Source: Streptomyces sp. 135
GTDB taxonomy: Bacteria; Actinomycetota; Actinomycetes; Streptomycetales; Streptomycetaceae
Reading direction: 5' to 3'
Assembly: GCF_020026305.1 (NCBI RefSeq)
Contig: NZ_CP075691.1
Coordinates: forward strand, 7,681,415-7,745,414
DNA length: 64,000 nucleotides
Shown: piece by piece, positions 1 through 10,800 of the stretch
How the letters are laid out: every line of letters begins with the position of its first letter
Position numbering within the stretch: the first letter of the stretch is position 1
Notes under the pieces: model-generated
Databases searched by the model: none
Seen by the model: only the letters and a program-made list of their open reading frames with translations
What the model was told of the DNA's origin: nothing
Made by a program: the position numbers and the translations under genes

Positions 1-192
1 TCCGTCACCTTCGCCGACGGCGGCCCCATCCCCGACGCCTACGTCCGGCACGTGCATGACCGGGGCCTGGAGGTCGCCGTCGACGTCGACTGGCGCCAGG
101 GCGACCTGATGGTCATCGACAACGTCGCGGTCGGTCATGGCCGGCGCCCCTTCGGCGGGGACCGCCGGGTCCTGGTCGCCATGTCCGGCTGA
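1..192 (+). CDS. TauD/SyrP-like Fe(II)/2-oxoglutarate dioxygenase, C-terminal fragment
   Basis: Only the last 63 residues are in the window; the 5' part lies to the left. The fragment holds the C-terminal iron/2-oxoglutarate signature of the TauD/TfdA superfamily: GDLMVIDN at residues 34-41, followed by H46-G-R48 and R55-R56. H46 would be the distal iron ligand and one of the arginines would bind the 2-oxoglutarate carboxylate. The spacing D-N-x4-H-G-R-x-P-F is typical of SyrP-like enzymes, which hydroxylate the beta carbon of an aspartyl residue on an NRPS carrier protein. Next to an NRPS with several Asp and Asn modules, a beta-hydroxylase of Asp or Asn is the natural inference, but the fragment cannot prove the substrate. 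It converges on the P450 gene, and a hairpin terminator begins 14 bases after the stop. Confidence 0.8.
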   Translation, partial: SVTFADGGPIPDAYVRHVHDRGLEVAVDVDWRQGDLMVIDNVAVGHGRRPFGGDRRVLVAMSG

Positions 193-205
193 CCGGTACG
201 CCACA

Positions 206-244
206 GGTGAAGGGGCCCGCCTCCCCGAGGCGGGCCCCTTCACC
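206..244. terminator. Bidirectional intrinsic-type terminator between convergent genes
   Basis: A perfect 18-bp inverted repeat (206-223 pairing with 227-244) encloses a loop of only three bases. The stem is very GC-rich and carries A and T bases near its outer end on both strands (GGTGAAGG and CCTTCACC). It sits exactly between the stop of the dioxygenase (192) and the stop of the P450 (257), so it can end both transcripts. There is no U-tract, which is usual for actinobacterial hairpin terminators. Confidence 0.85.
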
Positions 245-256
245 ATGCGCCGGCTC

Positions 257-1447
257 TCAGGCCGCCTTCATCCGCACCGGCAGCGTCTCGGGACCGTTCA
301 CCACGATCGAGTCGAGGAGCTTCGGCTCGCCGTCCGGCTCGACGTGCACTCCCCGCTGCGACAACTCGCCGTACAGCAGGCGCAGTTCCACCTTGGCGAG
401 CATGCTCCCCAGGCAGAAGTGCTCACCGAAGCCCAGCGACAGGTGCCGGTTGGGGGTGCGGCGCACGTCGAACACGTCCGGGTCGTCGAAGACGGACTCG
501 TCGCGGTTGGCCGACGGCAGCCAGAAGACGACCTTGTCGCCCTCCTCCACACGCTGCCCGCGGATCTCCGCGGGCCGCACGGCCGTACGCATGATGTGCG
601 TCGCCGTCGACGTCCAGCGCAGCACCTCCTCCACGGCGGACGGCAGCAGGCCCGGCTCGTCGCGCACCGCCTGCCACTGGTCCGGCCGCTCCAGGAAGGT
701 CAGCATCCCGCCGGCCGCCGCGATGCGCGTGTTCTCCGTGCCACCGACCAACAGGTTGTCGCAGTTGAGGATCACGTCGTCCGGGCTCAGACGCTCCCCG
801 TCGATCTCCGCCGTCGCCAGGATGCTCACCAGGTCGTCGCCCGGGTCCTCCGCCTTGTCGGCCTGCAGCGTCTCGAAGTAGCCCAGGATGTTGAGGTGCG
901 CGAACCTGCGCGCCGCCGGGTCGCCCGCCGCGAAGGCCTGGCTCGTCAGCTCGTACAGGTACTCCCAGTCGGACTCCGGCACGCCCATCATCTTGCAGAT
1001 CACGTACAGCGGGACACGAGCCGCGACATCGGCCACGAAGTCACAGCTGCCGCTCTCCAGCGCCCGGTCGACGACTCCCCGGGTGATGTCCTTCATCTCC
1101 GCCTCCAGGGCGCGGACCGACCGCACGGCGAACCAACCGTCGACCAGCCCCCGCAGCTGCCGGTGCCGGGGCGCGTCCGTCAGGGCCAGTGTGCGCCCGC
1201 CGCCCGGGTCCGCCCCGTGGCCGGCGGGCCGCAGCAGGATCCCCTGCGCCGAACTGAACGTCTCCGCGTCACGGTAGGCCGTGCGGATGTCGTGATACCG
1301 GGTCAGCGACCAGAAACCGGGCAGCTCGCCCGGCTGGTGCCAGTGCACCGGATCGTTGGCGCGCAGCCAGCTCCATTGCGCGAAGGGATCACCGTGGGAA
1401 TACAGTGCGGGATCCACCAGATTTATGTGCGGCGCTGAATCGGGCAT
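257..1447 (-). CDS. Cytochrome P450, probable peptide-tailoring oxygenase
   Basis: The product is a soluble bacterial class I P450 of 396 residues, the usual length for the family. The haem-binding loop is LGFGEHFCLG with the cysteine ligand at about C345. The K-helix ExxR is E274-V-L-R277. The I-helix motif reads GGTENT at about 235-240: the acidic residue E238 is kept, but the threonine normally next to it is N239. Electrons would come from a ferredoxin and reductase not encoded nearby. The ATG at 1447 is supported by GAGG seven bases upstream (complement of 1455-1458). The gene is divergent from the NRPS operon and shares its 5' region, including the StrR-type operator at 1588-1616, so co-regulation is plausible. 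Likely roles are hydroxylation of a carrier-bound amino acid or aryl oxidation or cross-linking of the peptide; the sequence does not decide. Confidence 0.93.
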   Translation of the reverse strand: MPDSAPHINLVDPALYSHGDPFAQWSWLRANDPVHWHQPGELPGFWSLTRYHDIRTAYRDAETFSSAQGILLRPAGHGADPGGGRTLALTDAPRHRQLRGLVDGWFAVRSVRALEAEMKDITRGVVDRALESGSCDFVADVAARVPLYVICKMMGVPESDWEYLYELTSQAFAAGDPAARRFAHLNILGYFETLQADKAEDPGDDLVSILATAEIDGERLSPDDVILNCDNLLVGGTENTRIAAAGGMLTFLERPDQWQAVRDEPGLLPSAVEEVLRWTSTATHIMRTAVRPAEIRGQRVEEGDKVVFWLPSANRDESVFDDPDVFDVRRTPNRHLSLGFGEHFCLGSMLAKVELRLLYGELSQRGVHVEPDGEPKLLDSIVVNGPETLPVRMKAA

Positions 1448-1587
1448 ACGGGTGCCTCGCAGATAGTGGGATGGCCGGGAAATGATTCACGAAATTCTTC
1501 CGACGCGCGCGTTCGGATAGAGGCGGCAGTCACCGTCGCAGGGCGCGCACGCGTACGTCAAGCCGTCCGGACCAGCCCCGATCCCGC

Positions 1588-1616
1588 GTTCAACTGCCGT
1601 GCTCACGCAGTTGAAC
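1588..1616. promoter_or_regulatory. StrR-family operator, perfect inverted repeat
   Basis: The site reads GTTCAACTG, then 11 bases, then CAGTTGAAC: a perfect 9-bp inverted repeat. The known StrR/Bbr-type consensus is GTTCGACTG-N11-CAGTCGAAC; this site has the same half-site length and spacing and differs only by one compensated base per arm. It ends 16 bases upstream of the -35 box, a position suited to activation. It also lies about 140 bp upstream of the divergent P450 start. A second copy is at 33938-33966. Confidence 0.82.
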
Positions 1617-1632
1617 GCCCACCGGGAGCACA

Positions 1633-1661
1633 TTGATCAGCGCTGGACCCTGAGTCATAGT
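1633..1661 (+). promoter_or_regulatory. Promoter of NRPS operon A-B
   Basis: A -35 box TTGATC (1633-1638) and a -10 box CATAGT (1656-1661) are separated by 17 bases, the ideal spacing for the main vegetative sigma factor. The identical boxes and spacing recur at 33985-34013 downstream of the second operator, which strongly supports the call. Transcription would begin near 1668. Confidence 0.72.
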
Positions 1662-1792
1662 GAGTCGCCGCGCCAGGCGCTGAAGAAAGTCCGAAATAAA
1701 AGGTCACAGCTTTTTGCAAGAGGAGCTGGGCGGTCATGCGCATGCCCCGGTTGAGGCGGCCCGTGCTGTTCCAGTCGATGAGTCGAACGATT

Positions 1793-1796
1793 GGAG
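1793..1796 (+). promoter_or_regulatory. Ribosome binding site that sets the NRPS-A start
   Basis: GGAG at 1793-1796 lies nine bases before ATG 1806. An in-frame TTG at 1791 would put this sequence inside the coding region and has no ribosome binding site of its own, so ATG 1806 is preferred. The protein then begins MAKIEGELREL. Confidence 0.75.
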
Positions 1797-1805
1797 AGCG
1801 CGGGA

Positions 1806-4800
1806 ATGGCCAAGATCGAGGGTGAGCTCCGCGAATTGATGGGCGGACAGCTCGGTATCTGGTACGCACAGCAACTCGCCCCCCGCAACCGGGCCTTCTT
1901 CATCTCGGAGTACATCGAGATCCACGGCCCCGTGGACCACGAGCTCCTCGTGCGCGCCGCCGACCTGCGCGTGCGCGAGATCGAGACGCTGCGCCTGCGC
2001 GTGCGCACCGTCGACGGAACACCGATGCAGTACCTGCACGACGCCGCCGACTACCCCGTCCAGATCGTCGACGTCAGCGGCGAACCCGACCCGTCCGCCG
2101 CCGCCCGCGCCTGGATGGACGCCGACCTCGCGCGCCCCGCCGAACTCGACGGCGGCCCGCTGTTCGGCAACGCCCTCATCAAGGTGGCGGACGAGCTCCA
2201 CTACTGGTACGTACGCCCGCACCACCTCGTCCTCGACGGCCAGGGCGGCGTCGTCATGGCCCGGCGTGCCGCCGAGATCTACACCGCGCTCCTGGAAGGC
2301 CGCGACCCCTCCGAGGGCGCCGCCGACCCCGTCTCCGTACTCCTCGACGCCGACCGCGCCTACCGCGAGTCCGAGCAGTTCGAGGAGGACCGGCGCTACT
2401 GGCGCGAGCTCCTCGCCGACCACCCCGCCGTCCACGGCGGCGACGCGTACAAGTCCCGCCGCGCCCAGCGCGCCCCCCTGCGCCACACCGACGGCATCGA
2501 CACGGACGCCGTCGACGTCCTCAAGGCCGGCGCACGCCGCCTCGGTACCAGCTTCGCCGGCCTGATGATCGCGGCCGCCGCCCTTCACCAGCACCGGGTC
2601 ACCGGCGAACGCGAGGTCACCGTCGGGCTGCCCGTGCGCGCCCGTTACGACAAGCGGACCCTCGGCGTGCCCGGTATGACCTCCAACATCCTGCCGCTCC
2701 GGCTCACCATCGGCCCGGACTCCACCGTCGAGGACGTCGTACGACGCACCTCCCGTGCGGTCCGCGACGGGCTGCGGCACCAGCAGTACCGCTACAAGGA
2801 CATGCTGCACGACCTGAACATCGCCGACGGCGACCTGTGCGGGCTGCACATCAACGTCATGGCCTTCGACTACGACCTGCGCTTCGGCGACTGCCCCACC
2901 GTCACCCACAACCTGTCCACCGGCCCCGTCGACGACGTCCGCATCGACATCTATGACCGCGCGGGCATGCAGATCAACGTCGACGCGAACCCTGACCGCC
3001 ATGACCTCACCGGCGCCGCCGACCTCTCCCGTCGCTATCTGAACGTCGCCCACTGGCTCGCGGACGCCGCACCCGACGACCTCGTCGCGTGCGCCGAACT
3101 CATGGACGAGGACGAGCGTCGTCGGGTGCTCGTCGAGTGGAACGACACCGATGCGGACGTGGTGCCTGCGACTCTTCCGGAGTTGTTCGAGGCGCAGGTG
3201 GCGCGGACGCCGGATGCGGTGGCGGTGGTCTTTGAGGGCGAGTCGGTTTCGTATGCGGAACTGGACTTCCGGGCCAACCAGTTGGCGCGGTTGCTGATGG
3301 CTCGGGGTGTGGGTGCCGAGTCGGTGGTGGGGGTGTGTCTGGAGCGTGGTGTCGAGTTGGTGGTGGCGCTGCTTGGTGTGGTGAAGGCGGGTGCGGCGTA
3401 TCTGCCGGTGGATCCGGAGTATCCGGCGGAGCGGATCGCGTACGTCCTTGAGGCCGCCGGAGCCGCTTCGGTGGTCACGACCGGGGCGCTGGAGTCCCTG
3501 CTGCCCGCGGACGTCATGCGGGTGCACGTGGACGACCCGGAGCAGGCAGGCCTGGACGCCGGGCCCCTGGGCGTCGAGGTGCGGCCCGAGAACCCCGCGT
3601 ATGTGATTTTTACGTCGGGGTCGACGGGGCGGCCGAAGGGTGTGGTGGTGCCGCATGCGGGGGTCGTGAATCGTCTTGTGTGGATGCAGGACCGGTATGG
3701 GCTGGATGCTGGTGATCGGGTGTTGCAGAAGACGCCGTTCGGTTTCGATGTGTCGGTGTGGGAGTTCTTCTGGCCGTTGCTGGAGGGTGCGGCGCTGGTG
3801 GTGGCGAGGCCGGGTGGGCATCGGGAGCCGGGTTATGTGGCTTCGCTGATCCGGGAGCAGGGTGTGACGACGGTGCATTTCGTGCCGTCGATGCTGGAGG
3901 TGTTCCTTGCCGAGGTGTCGGTGGGGGAGTGTGGTGGTTTGCGGCGGGTGTTCTGCTCGGGTGAGGCGTTGTCGGTGGCGGCGCAGGAGCGGTTCTTCGA
4001 GGTGTTTCCGGGGGTGGAGCTGCACAATTTGTATGGTCCGACCGAGGCGTCTGTGGATGTGACGGCGTGGCGGTGTGTGCCGGGTGCGTTGTCGGTGCCG
4101 ATCGGTGCTCCGGTTGCGAATACTCGTGTGTTTGTTCTTGATGCGGGTCTTCAGCCGGTGCCGGTGGGTGTGGGGGGAGAGCTGTATCTGGCGGGTGTTC
4201 AGCTTGCTCGTGGGTATGTGGGGCGGCCGGGGCTGACCGCTGAGCGTTTCGTGGCGGATCCCTTCGCCGCGGGGCGGCGTATGTATCGCACGGGTGATGT
4301 GGTGCGGTGGGATGCGGGTGGGCAGCTGGAGTATCTCGGGCGTGCGGATGAGCAGGTCAAGATCCGTGGTTTTCGTATCGAGCCGGGTGAGGTGCGGGCG
4401 GTGGTGGCGGCGCACCCGCAGGTCGCTCAGGCCGCCGTGGTCGCCCGTGAGGACATGCCCGGGGACATCCACCTCGTCGCCTACGTCGTCCCCCGCGAGG
4501 AGTACGGCAGTCGGCTCCCTGAATCCGTCGTGCGGTTCGTGGCCGGGCGGCTCCCGGAGTACATGGTCCCCTCGGCGGTCGTGGTCCTGGACGCGCTGCC
4601 GCTGAACGTGAACGGCAAGCTGGACCGCAAGGCCCTGCCCGCCCCGGACTACGCCGGCCTCGCGGGCGCGGGGCGTGGCCCGGAGACTGTCCGCGAGGAG
4701 ATCCTGTGCGCGGCGTTCGCCGAGGTCCTGGGTCTGGAGAACGTGGGCGTCGACGACGACTTCTTCCGGCTCGGCGGCCACTCCCTCCTCGCGGTGCGCC

Positions 4801-4890
4801 TCGTCGAAATCCTGCGCACCCAGAACGTCTCGGTATCCATGAGAGCCCTCTTCGACGCCCCCACACCGGCCGGCGTCGCACGCTCCATGG
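1806..4890 (+). other. NRPS module 1: starter C - A(Ser) - T
   Basis: The starter condensation domain (about 1806-3090) resembles the EntF/DhbF type: QLGIWYAQQL near the N-terminus, WYVRPHHLVLDG as the active-site block. It should join an external acyl or aryl carboxylate to the first amino acid. The A domain (about 3120-4640) has pocket code DVWHFSLVDK, identical to the code I recall for EntF serine. The carrier serine codon is 4782-4784. The next domain is C/E, so this Ser is expected to become D. Confidence 0.9.
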
Positions 4891-7800
4891 GCGCCGAGCG
4901 GGTCGTCGTCCCGGACAACCTGATCCCGGCCGGTGCCGCCGAGATCACGCCCGCGATGCTGCCGCTGGTCGACCTGACCGCCGACGAGGTGGCCGTCGTG
5001 GTGGCCTCCGTCGAGGGCGGGGCGGGCAACGTCAAGGACGTCTACCCGCTCGCCCCGCTCCAGGAAGGCCTGCTCTTCCACCACCTGCTCGCGGACGGCG
5101 GGAACGACGCCTACGTCATGCCGGCTGTCTTCGAGTTCGACGCCCGAGAGCGCGTCGACGCGTTCACCGACGCCCTTCAGCAGGTGGTCGACCGGCACGA
5201 CATCTTCCGCACGTCCCTGGCCTGGGAGGGCCTGCGCGAGCCGGTCCAGGTCGTGTGGCGCCGCGCCGCGCTGCCCGTCGTGGACGTGACCCTGGACCAG
5301 GACGCCGCCGACCCGGTGGCCGACCTCGTCGCCACCGGGGGCGCCCGCATGGACCTGCGCCGGGCCCCGCTGCTCGACCTGCACGTCGCGGCCGAGCCGG
5401 GCAGTGGCCATTGGCTCGTGCTGCTGCGCATGCACCACACGGTCCGCGATCACACCGCGCTCCAGGTCGTCCTCGACGAGGTACGGGCGTTCCTGGCGGG
5501 CCGGGGCGACGAGCTGCCGGACCCGCTGCCCTTCCGCGACTTCGTCGCCCAGACCCGCTCCACCGTGGACCGCGCCGAACACGAGCGCTACTTCGCCGAC
5601 CTCCTCGGCGACGTCACCGAGCCCACAGCCCCGTACGGAATGGCGGACGTACGCGGCGACGGCTCGGACGCCGTCCTCGAACCGCTCCCGCTGGAGCAGG
5701 AGCTGACCGTACGGCTCCGCACGGCCGCGCGCCGCGCGGGCGTCAGTACGGCGACCGTCCTGCACGTCGCCTGGGCCCGGGTCCTCGCCGCCGTCAGCGG
5801 CCGCGACGACGTCGTCTTCGGCACCGTCCTGCTCGGCCGCATGAACGCCGGCTCGGGCGCGGACCGCGTGCCCGGCCCGTTCATGAACATGCTGCCGGTG
5901 CGCACCCGCACCGCCGAAGTCGGCTCCCTCGCGGCGGTGTCAGCGATGCGTGGTCAGCTCGCCGAGCTCCTGGAGCACGAGCACGCGCCGCTGGCCGTCG
6001 CCCAGCGCGCCAGCGGGGTCACCGGTGACACCCCGCTGTTCACCTCCTTCCTCAACTACCGGCACAACGCCGGCCAGGACGCCGAGACGAGCTGGGACGC
6101 GGCGATGGAGGGGACGCGCCTGCTCTTCGCGCGCGAGCTCTCCAACTACCCGCTCGCGCTCCTCGTCGACGACAACGGGGACAAGATCGGTCTCTCCGTG
6201 GACGCGACCGCCCCCATCGACTCCGCCGCCGTGGCCGCGCTGGCCCGCACGGCCGTCGCGTCCCTCGTCGCCGCCCTGGAGTCCGCGCTGGACGGCGGGC
6301 CCGACCTGCCACTGAGCGCGATCCCGGTACTCGGGGGGGACGAGCGTCGTCGGGTGCTCGTCGAGTGGAACGACACCGATGCGGACGTGGTGCCTGCGAC
6401 TCTTCCGGAGTTGTTCGAGGCGCAGGTGGCGCGGACGCCGGATGCGGTGGCGGTGGTCTTTGAGGGCGAGTCGGTTTCGTATGCGGAACTGGACTTCCGG
6501 GCCAACCAGTTGGCGCGGTTGCTGATGGCTCGGGGTGTGGGTGCCGAGTCGGTGGTGGGGGTGTGTCTGGAGCGTGGTGTCGAGTTGGTGGTGGCGCTGC
6601 TTGGTGTGGTGAAGGCGGGTGCGGCGTATCTGCCGGTGGATCCGGAGTATCCGGCGGAGCGGATCGCGTACGTCCTTGAGGCCGCCGGAGCCGCTTCGGT
6701 GGTGACCCTCGCCGGGCTGGTGGGGCTGCTGCCCGAGGGCACGGCCCGCGTGGTCCTGGACGAGGCCGACTTCACGGGCGTCCGGGGCGGGCGACTGCGC
6801 CCCGGCGAGCGCAGTTCGAAGCCACAGGATCCCGCGTATGTGATTTTTACGTCGGGGTCGACGGGGCGGCCGAAGGGTGTGGTGGTGCCGCATGCGGGGG
6901 TCGTGAATCGTCTTGTGTGGATGCAGGACCGGTATGGGCTGGATGCTGGTGATCGGGTGTTGCAGAAGACGCCGTTCGGTTTCGATGTGTCGGTGTGGGA
7001 GTTCTTCTGGCCGTTGCTGGAGGGTGCGGCGCTGGTGGTGGCGAGGCCGGGTGGGCATCGGGAGCCGGGTTATGTGGCTTCGCTGATCCGGGAGCAGGGT
7101 GTGACGACGGTGCATTTCGTGCCGTCGATGCTGGAGGTGTTCCTTGCCGAGGTGTCGGTGGGGGAGTGTGGTGGTTTGCGGCGGGTGTTCTGCTCGGGTG
7201 AGGCGTTGTCGGTGGCGGCGCAGGAGCGGTTCTTCGAGGTGTTTCCGGGGGTGGAGCTGCACAATTTGTATGGTCCGACCGAGGCGTCTGTGGATGTGAC
7301 GGCGTGGCGGTGTGTGCCGGGTGCGTTGTCGGTGCCGATCGGTGCTCCGGTTGCGAATACTCGTGTGTTTGTTCTTGATGCGGGTCTTCAGCCGGTGCCG
7401 GTGGGTGTGGGGGGAGAGCTGTATCTGGCGGGTGTTCAGCTTGCTCGTGGGTATGTGGGGCGGCCGGGGCTGACCGCTGAGCGTTTCGTGGCGGATCCCT
7501 TCGCCGCGGGGCGGCGTATGTATCGCACGGGTGATGTGGTGCGGTGGGATGCGGGTGGGCAGCTGGAGTATCTCGGGCGTGCGGATGAGCAGGTCAAGAT
7601 CCGTGGTTTTCGTATCGAGCCGGGTGAGGTGCGGGCGGTGGTGGCGGCGCACCCGCAGGTCGCTCAGGCCGCCGTGGTCGCCCGTGAGGACATGCCCGGG
7701 GACATCCACCTCGTCGCCTACGTCGTCCCGACCGGCCAGGCGGACGGGATGGACGAGAGGGAAGAGGGGGATGAACTGGCCGCAGCCGTACGCGAGTTCG

Positions 7801-10800
7801 CGGCCGGGCGGCTCCCGGAGTACATGGTCCCCTCGGCGGTCGTGGTCCTGGACGCGCTGCCGCTGAACGTGAACGGCAAGCTGGACCGCAAGGCCCTGCC
7901 CGCCCCGGACTACGCCGGCCTCGCGGGCGCGGGGCGTGGCCCGGAGACTGTCCGCGAGGAGATCCTGTGCGCGGCGTTCGCCGAGGTCCTGGGTCTGGAG
8001 AACGTGGGCGTCGACGACGACTTCTTCCGGCTCGGCGGCCACTCGCTGATGGCCGTACGCCTCGTCGAGATCCTGCGCGCCCAGAGTGTCTCCATCTCTG
8101 TGCGCACCCTGTTCGACCACCCGACCGTGGCCTCCCTCGCGGCGTCCGCCGGCGCGGAGCAGGTCGTCGTCCCGGACAACCTGATCCCGGCCGGTGCCGC
8201 CGAGATCACGCCCGCGATGCTGCCGCTGGTCGACCTGACCGCCGACGAGGTGGCCGTCGTGGTGGCCTCCGTCGAGGGCGGGGCGGCCAACGTCAAGGAC
8301 GTCTACCCGCTCGCCCCGCTCCAGGAAGGCCTGCTCTTCCACCACCTGCTCGCGGACGGCGGCGAGGACGCCTACGTCATGCGCGCGGTCCTCGACTTCG
8401 ACTCCCGGGACCGGGCGGACGCCTTCACCGACGCCCTCCAGCGTGTGGTGGACCGGCACGACATCTACCGGACCTCGTTCGTGTGGGAGGGCCAGCGCGA
8501 GCCCGTCCAGGTCGTATGGCGCCACGCCGCGCTGCCCGTCGAGGAGGTCGCCCTCGACCCGAAGGGCACCGACCCGGCCGCCGAGCTCGTCGAGGCCGGC
8601 GGCGCCTCCATGGACCTGGGCCGGGCCCCCCTCCTGGGCGCCCATGTCGCGGCCGACCCGGCCGGCGGCCGCTGGCTCGTGCTGCTGCGCATGCACCACA
8701 CGGTCCGCGACCACACCGCGCTCCAGGTCGTCCTCGACGAGGTCGAGGCACTGCTGGCCGGGCGTGGCGACGAGCTTCCCGAGCCACTGCCGTTCCGCGA
8801 CTTCGTCGCCCAGGTGCGCGGCGGAGCCGACCGGGCCGGGCACGAGCGCTACTTCGCCGACCTCCTCGGCGACGTCACCGAGCCGACAGCCCCGTACGGG
8901 ATGGCGGACGTACGCGGCGACGGCGCGGACACGGTCCACGCGGTGGTGCCGTTCCCTGCCGAGTTGGACCGGCGTCTGCGGGCCGTCGCGCGCCGGGTCG
9001 GCACCAGTACGGCGACCGTCCTGCACGTCGCCTGGGCCCGGGTCCTCGCCGCCGTCAGCGGCCGGGAGGACGTCGTCTTCGGCACCGTCCTGTACGGCCG
9101 CCTGAACGCGGGCGCCGGGGCCGACCGGGTGGCGGGACCGTTCATGAACACCCTCCCCGTGCGGGTACGGACGGAGGAACCGGGCGCGCTCGCGGCGGTG
9201 TCAGCGATGCGTGGTCAGCTCGCCGAGCTCCTGGAGCACGAGCACGCGCCGCTGGTCGTCGCCCAGCGCGCCAGCGGGGTCACCGGCGACACCCCGCTGT
9301 TCACCTCCTTCCTCAACTACCGGCGCAACCCTGGCCGTGCCGTCGACGAGGGCATGGAAGGGGCGCGGCTTCTGTCTGTGCGCGAGCGCACCAACTACCC
9401 GCTGGTCGTACTGCTCGATGACTACGGCGACCGCACCGAGGTCGCCGTCGACTCCGTCGCGCCCATCGACTCCCACGCGGTCGGCGTCCTCGTACGCACC
9501 GCCGCCGGAAACCTGGTATCCGCCCTGGAGTCCGCGCTCGACGGCGGCCCGGACGTCCCGCTCGGCGCCGTCGAGGTGCTGGCCGATGACGAGCGCCACC
9601 GGGTGCTGGCCGGCTGGAACGACACGGCGTCCGATGTCTCGGCAGAGCTGGTGCACGAGTTGTTCGAGGCGAGGGCGGCTGTGGCACCCGACGCGTCGGC
9701 GATCGTCTCGGACGGCTCCGGGACGTCGTACGGGGAGTTGGATGCGCGGGCGAACCGGATCGCGCATTACCTGATCGGCCAGGGGGTGGGTGCGGAGTCG
9801 GTGGTGGGTCTGTGCCTGCCGCGTGGCACCGACATGATCGCGGCGATCTTGGGTGTGTGGAAGGCGGGCGCGGCTTATCTGCCGATCGATCCTGTGCAGC
9901 CGACGGACCGGATCGCGTTCATGCTGCGTGACAGTCGTGCGGCGTTGGCGCTGACGACGGAGGAGATCCTGGACGAGCTGCCGGCGGGCCGTTCGCGTCT
10001 GGTGGCGATCGATGACACGTTTGTGGAGATGCAGCTTGCGGCGGCTTCAACGGAGCGTCCTGGCAGGGATGTTGACGGGCGGTCGCTCGCGTATGTGATC
10101 TATACGTCGGGTTCGACCGGTCAACCCAAGGGTGTGGCCGTGACGCACGGCGGAGTCGCGAACTATGTGGCCTCTGTTCCCGGACGGGTCGGTTTCGGTG
10201 GCCAGGGTGCGCGGTTCGCGCTGCTCCAGGCGCAGGCGACGGACCTGGGCAACACGGTGGTCTTCACCAGCCTCGCGTCCGGCGGTGAGCTGCACATCCT
10301 GGACGAGGGCGCGGTCACCGACCCGCAGGCGGTGTCCGCGTACCTGGCCGAGCACCGGATCGACCACTTCAAGGCCGTCCCTTCCCACCTGGCCGCGCTG
10401 TCCACGGCCGGTGGCGTGGAAGGCGTCCTGCCGAAGAAATCCCTGGTCCTGGGTGGTGAGGCCGCCTCCCCGGCCTGGCTGCGGGAGCTGCTCGCCGCTG
10501 CCGGTGAGCGCGAGGTGCACAACCATTACGGGCCGACCGAGACGACGATCGGTGTCGCGACTACGCGTCTGACCGTCGACATGGTCGCCGGGGAGAGGGT
10601 TCCGGTCGGCAGCCCGATGGTCAACACCCGCTTCTATGTCCTGGACGAGCGGCTCAGGCCGGTCGCGCAGGGCGTCGTCGGCGAGTTGTACGTCTCCGGT
10701 GCGCAGCTGGCGCGCGGTTACGTCGGGCGCGAGAGCCTGACGGCCGAGCGGTTCACGGCGAACCCCTTCGAGCCGGGCGGGCGGATGTACCGGACCGGTG

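Larger units (their letters stand above)
1448..1805. other. Divergent intergenic region, P450 / NRPS-A
   Basis: This 358-bp gap is non-coding. It contains the StrR-type inverted repeat (1588-1616), the rightward promoter (1633-1661), a leader of about 140 bases before the NRPS start, and a ribosome binding site at 1793-1796. A TTGACG on the minus strand (1561 down to 1556) could be the -35 box for the P450, but I see no convincing -10 at the right distance. Short ORFs crossing the region have no gene-like features. Confidence 0.7.

Noticed and set aside
137..1438. Plus-strand open frame opposite the P450
   Set aside because: It is the antisense shadow of the P450, which has all family motifs on the other strand.
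1791..1805. TTG start at 1791 for NRPS-A
   Set aside because: It overlaps the GGAG that serves ATG 1806 and lacks its own ribosome binding site.
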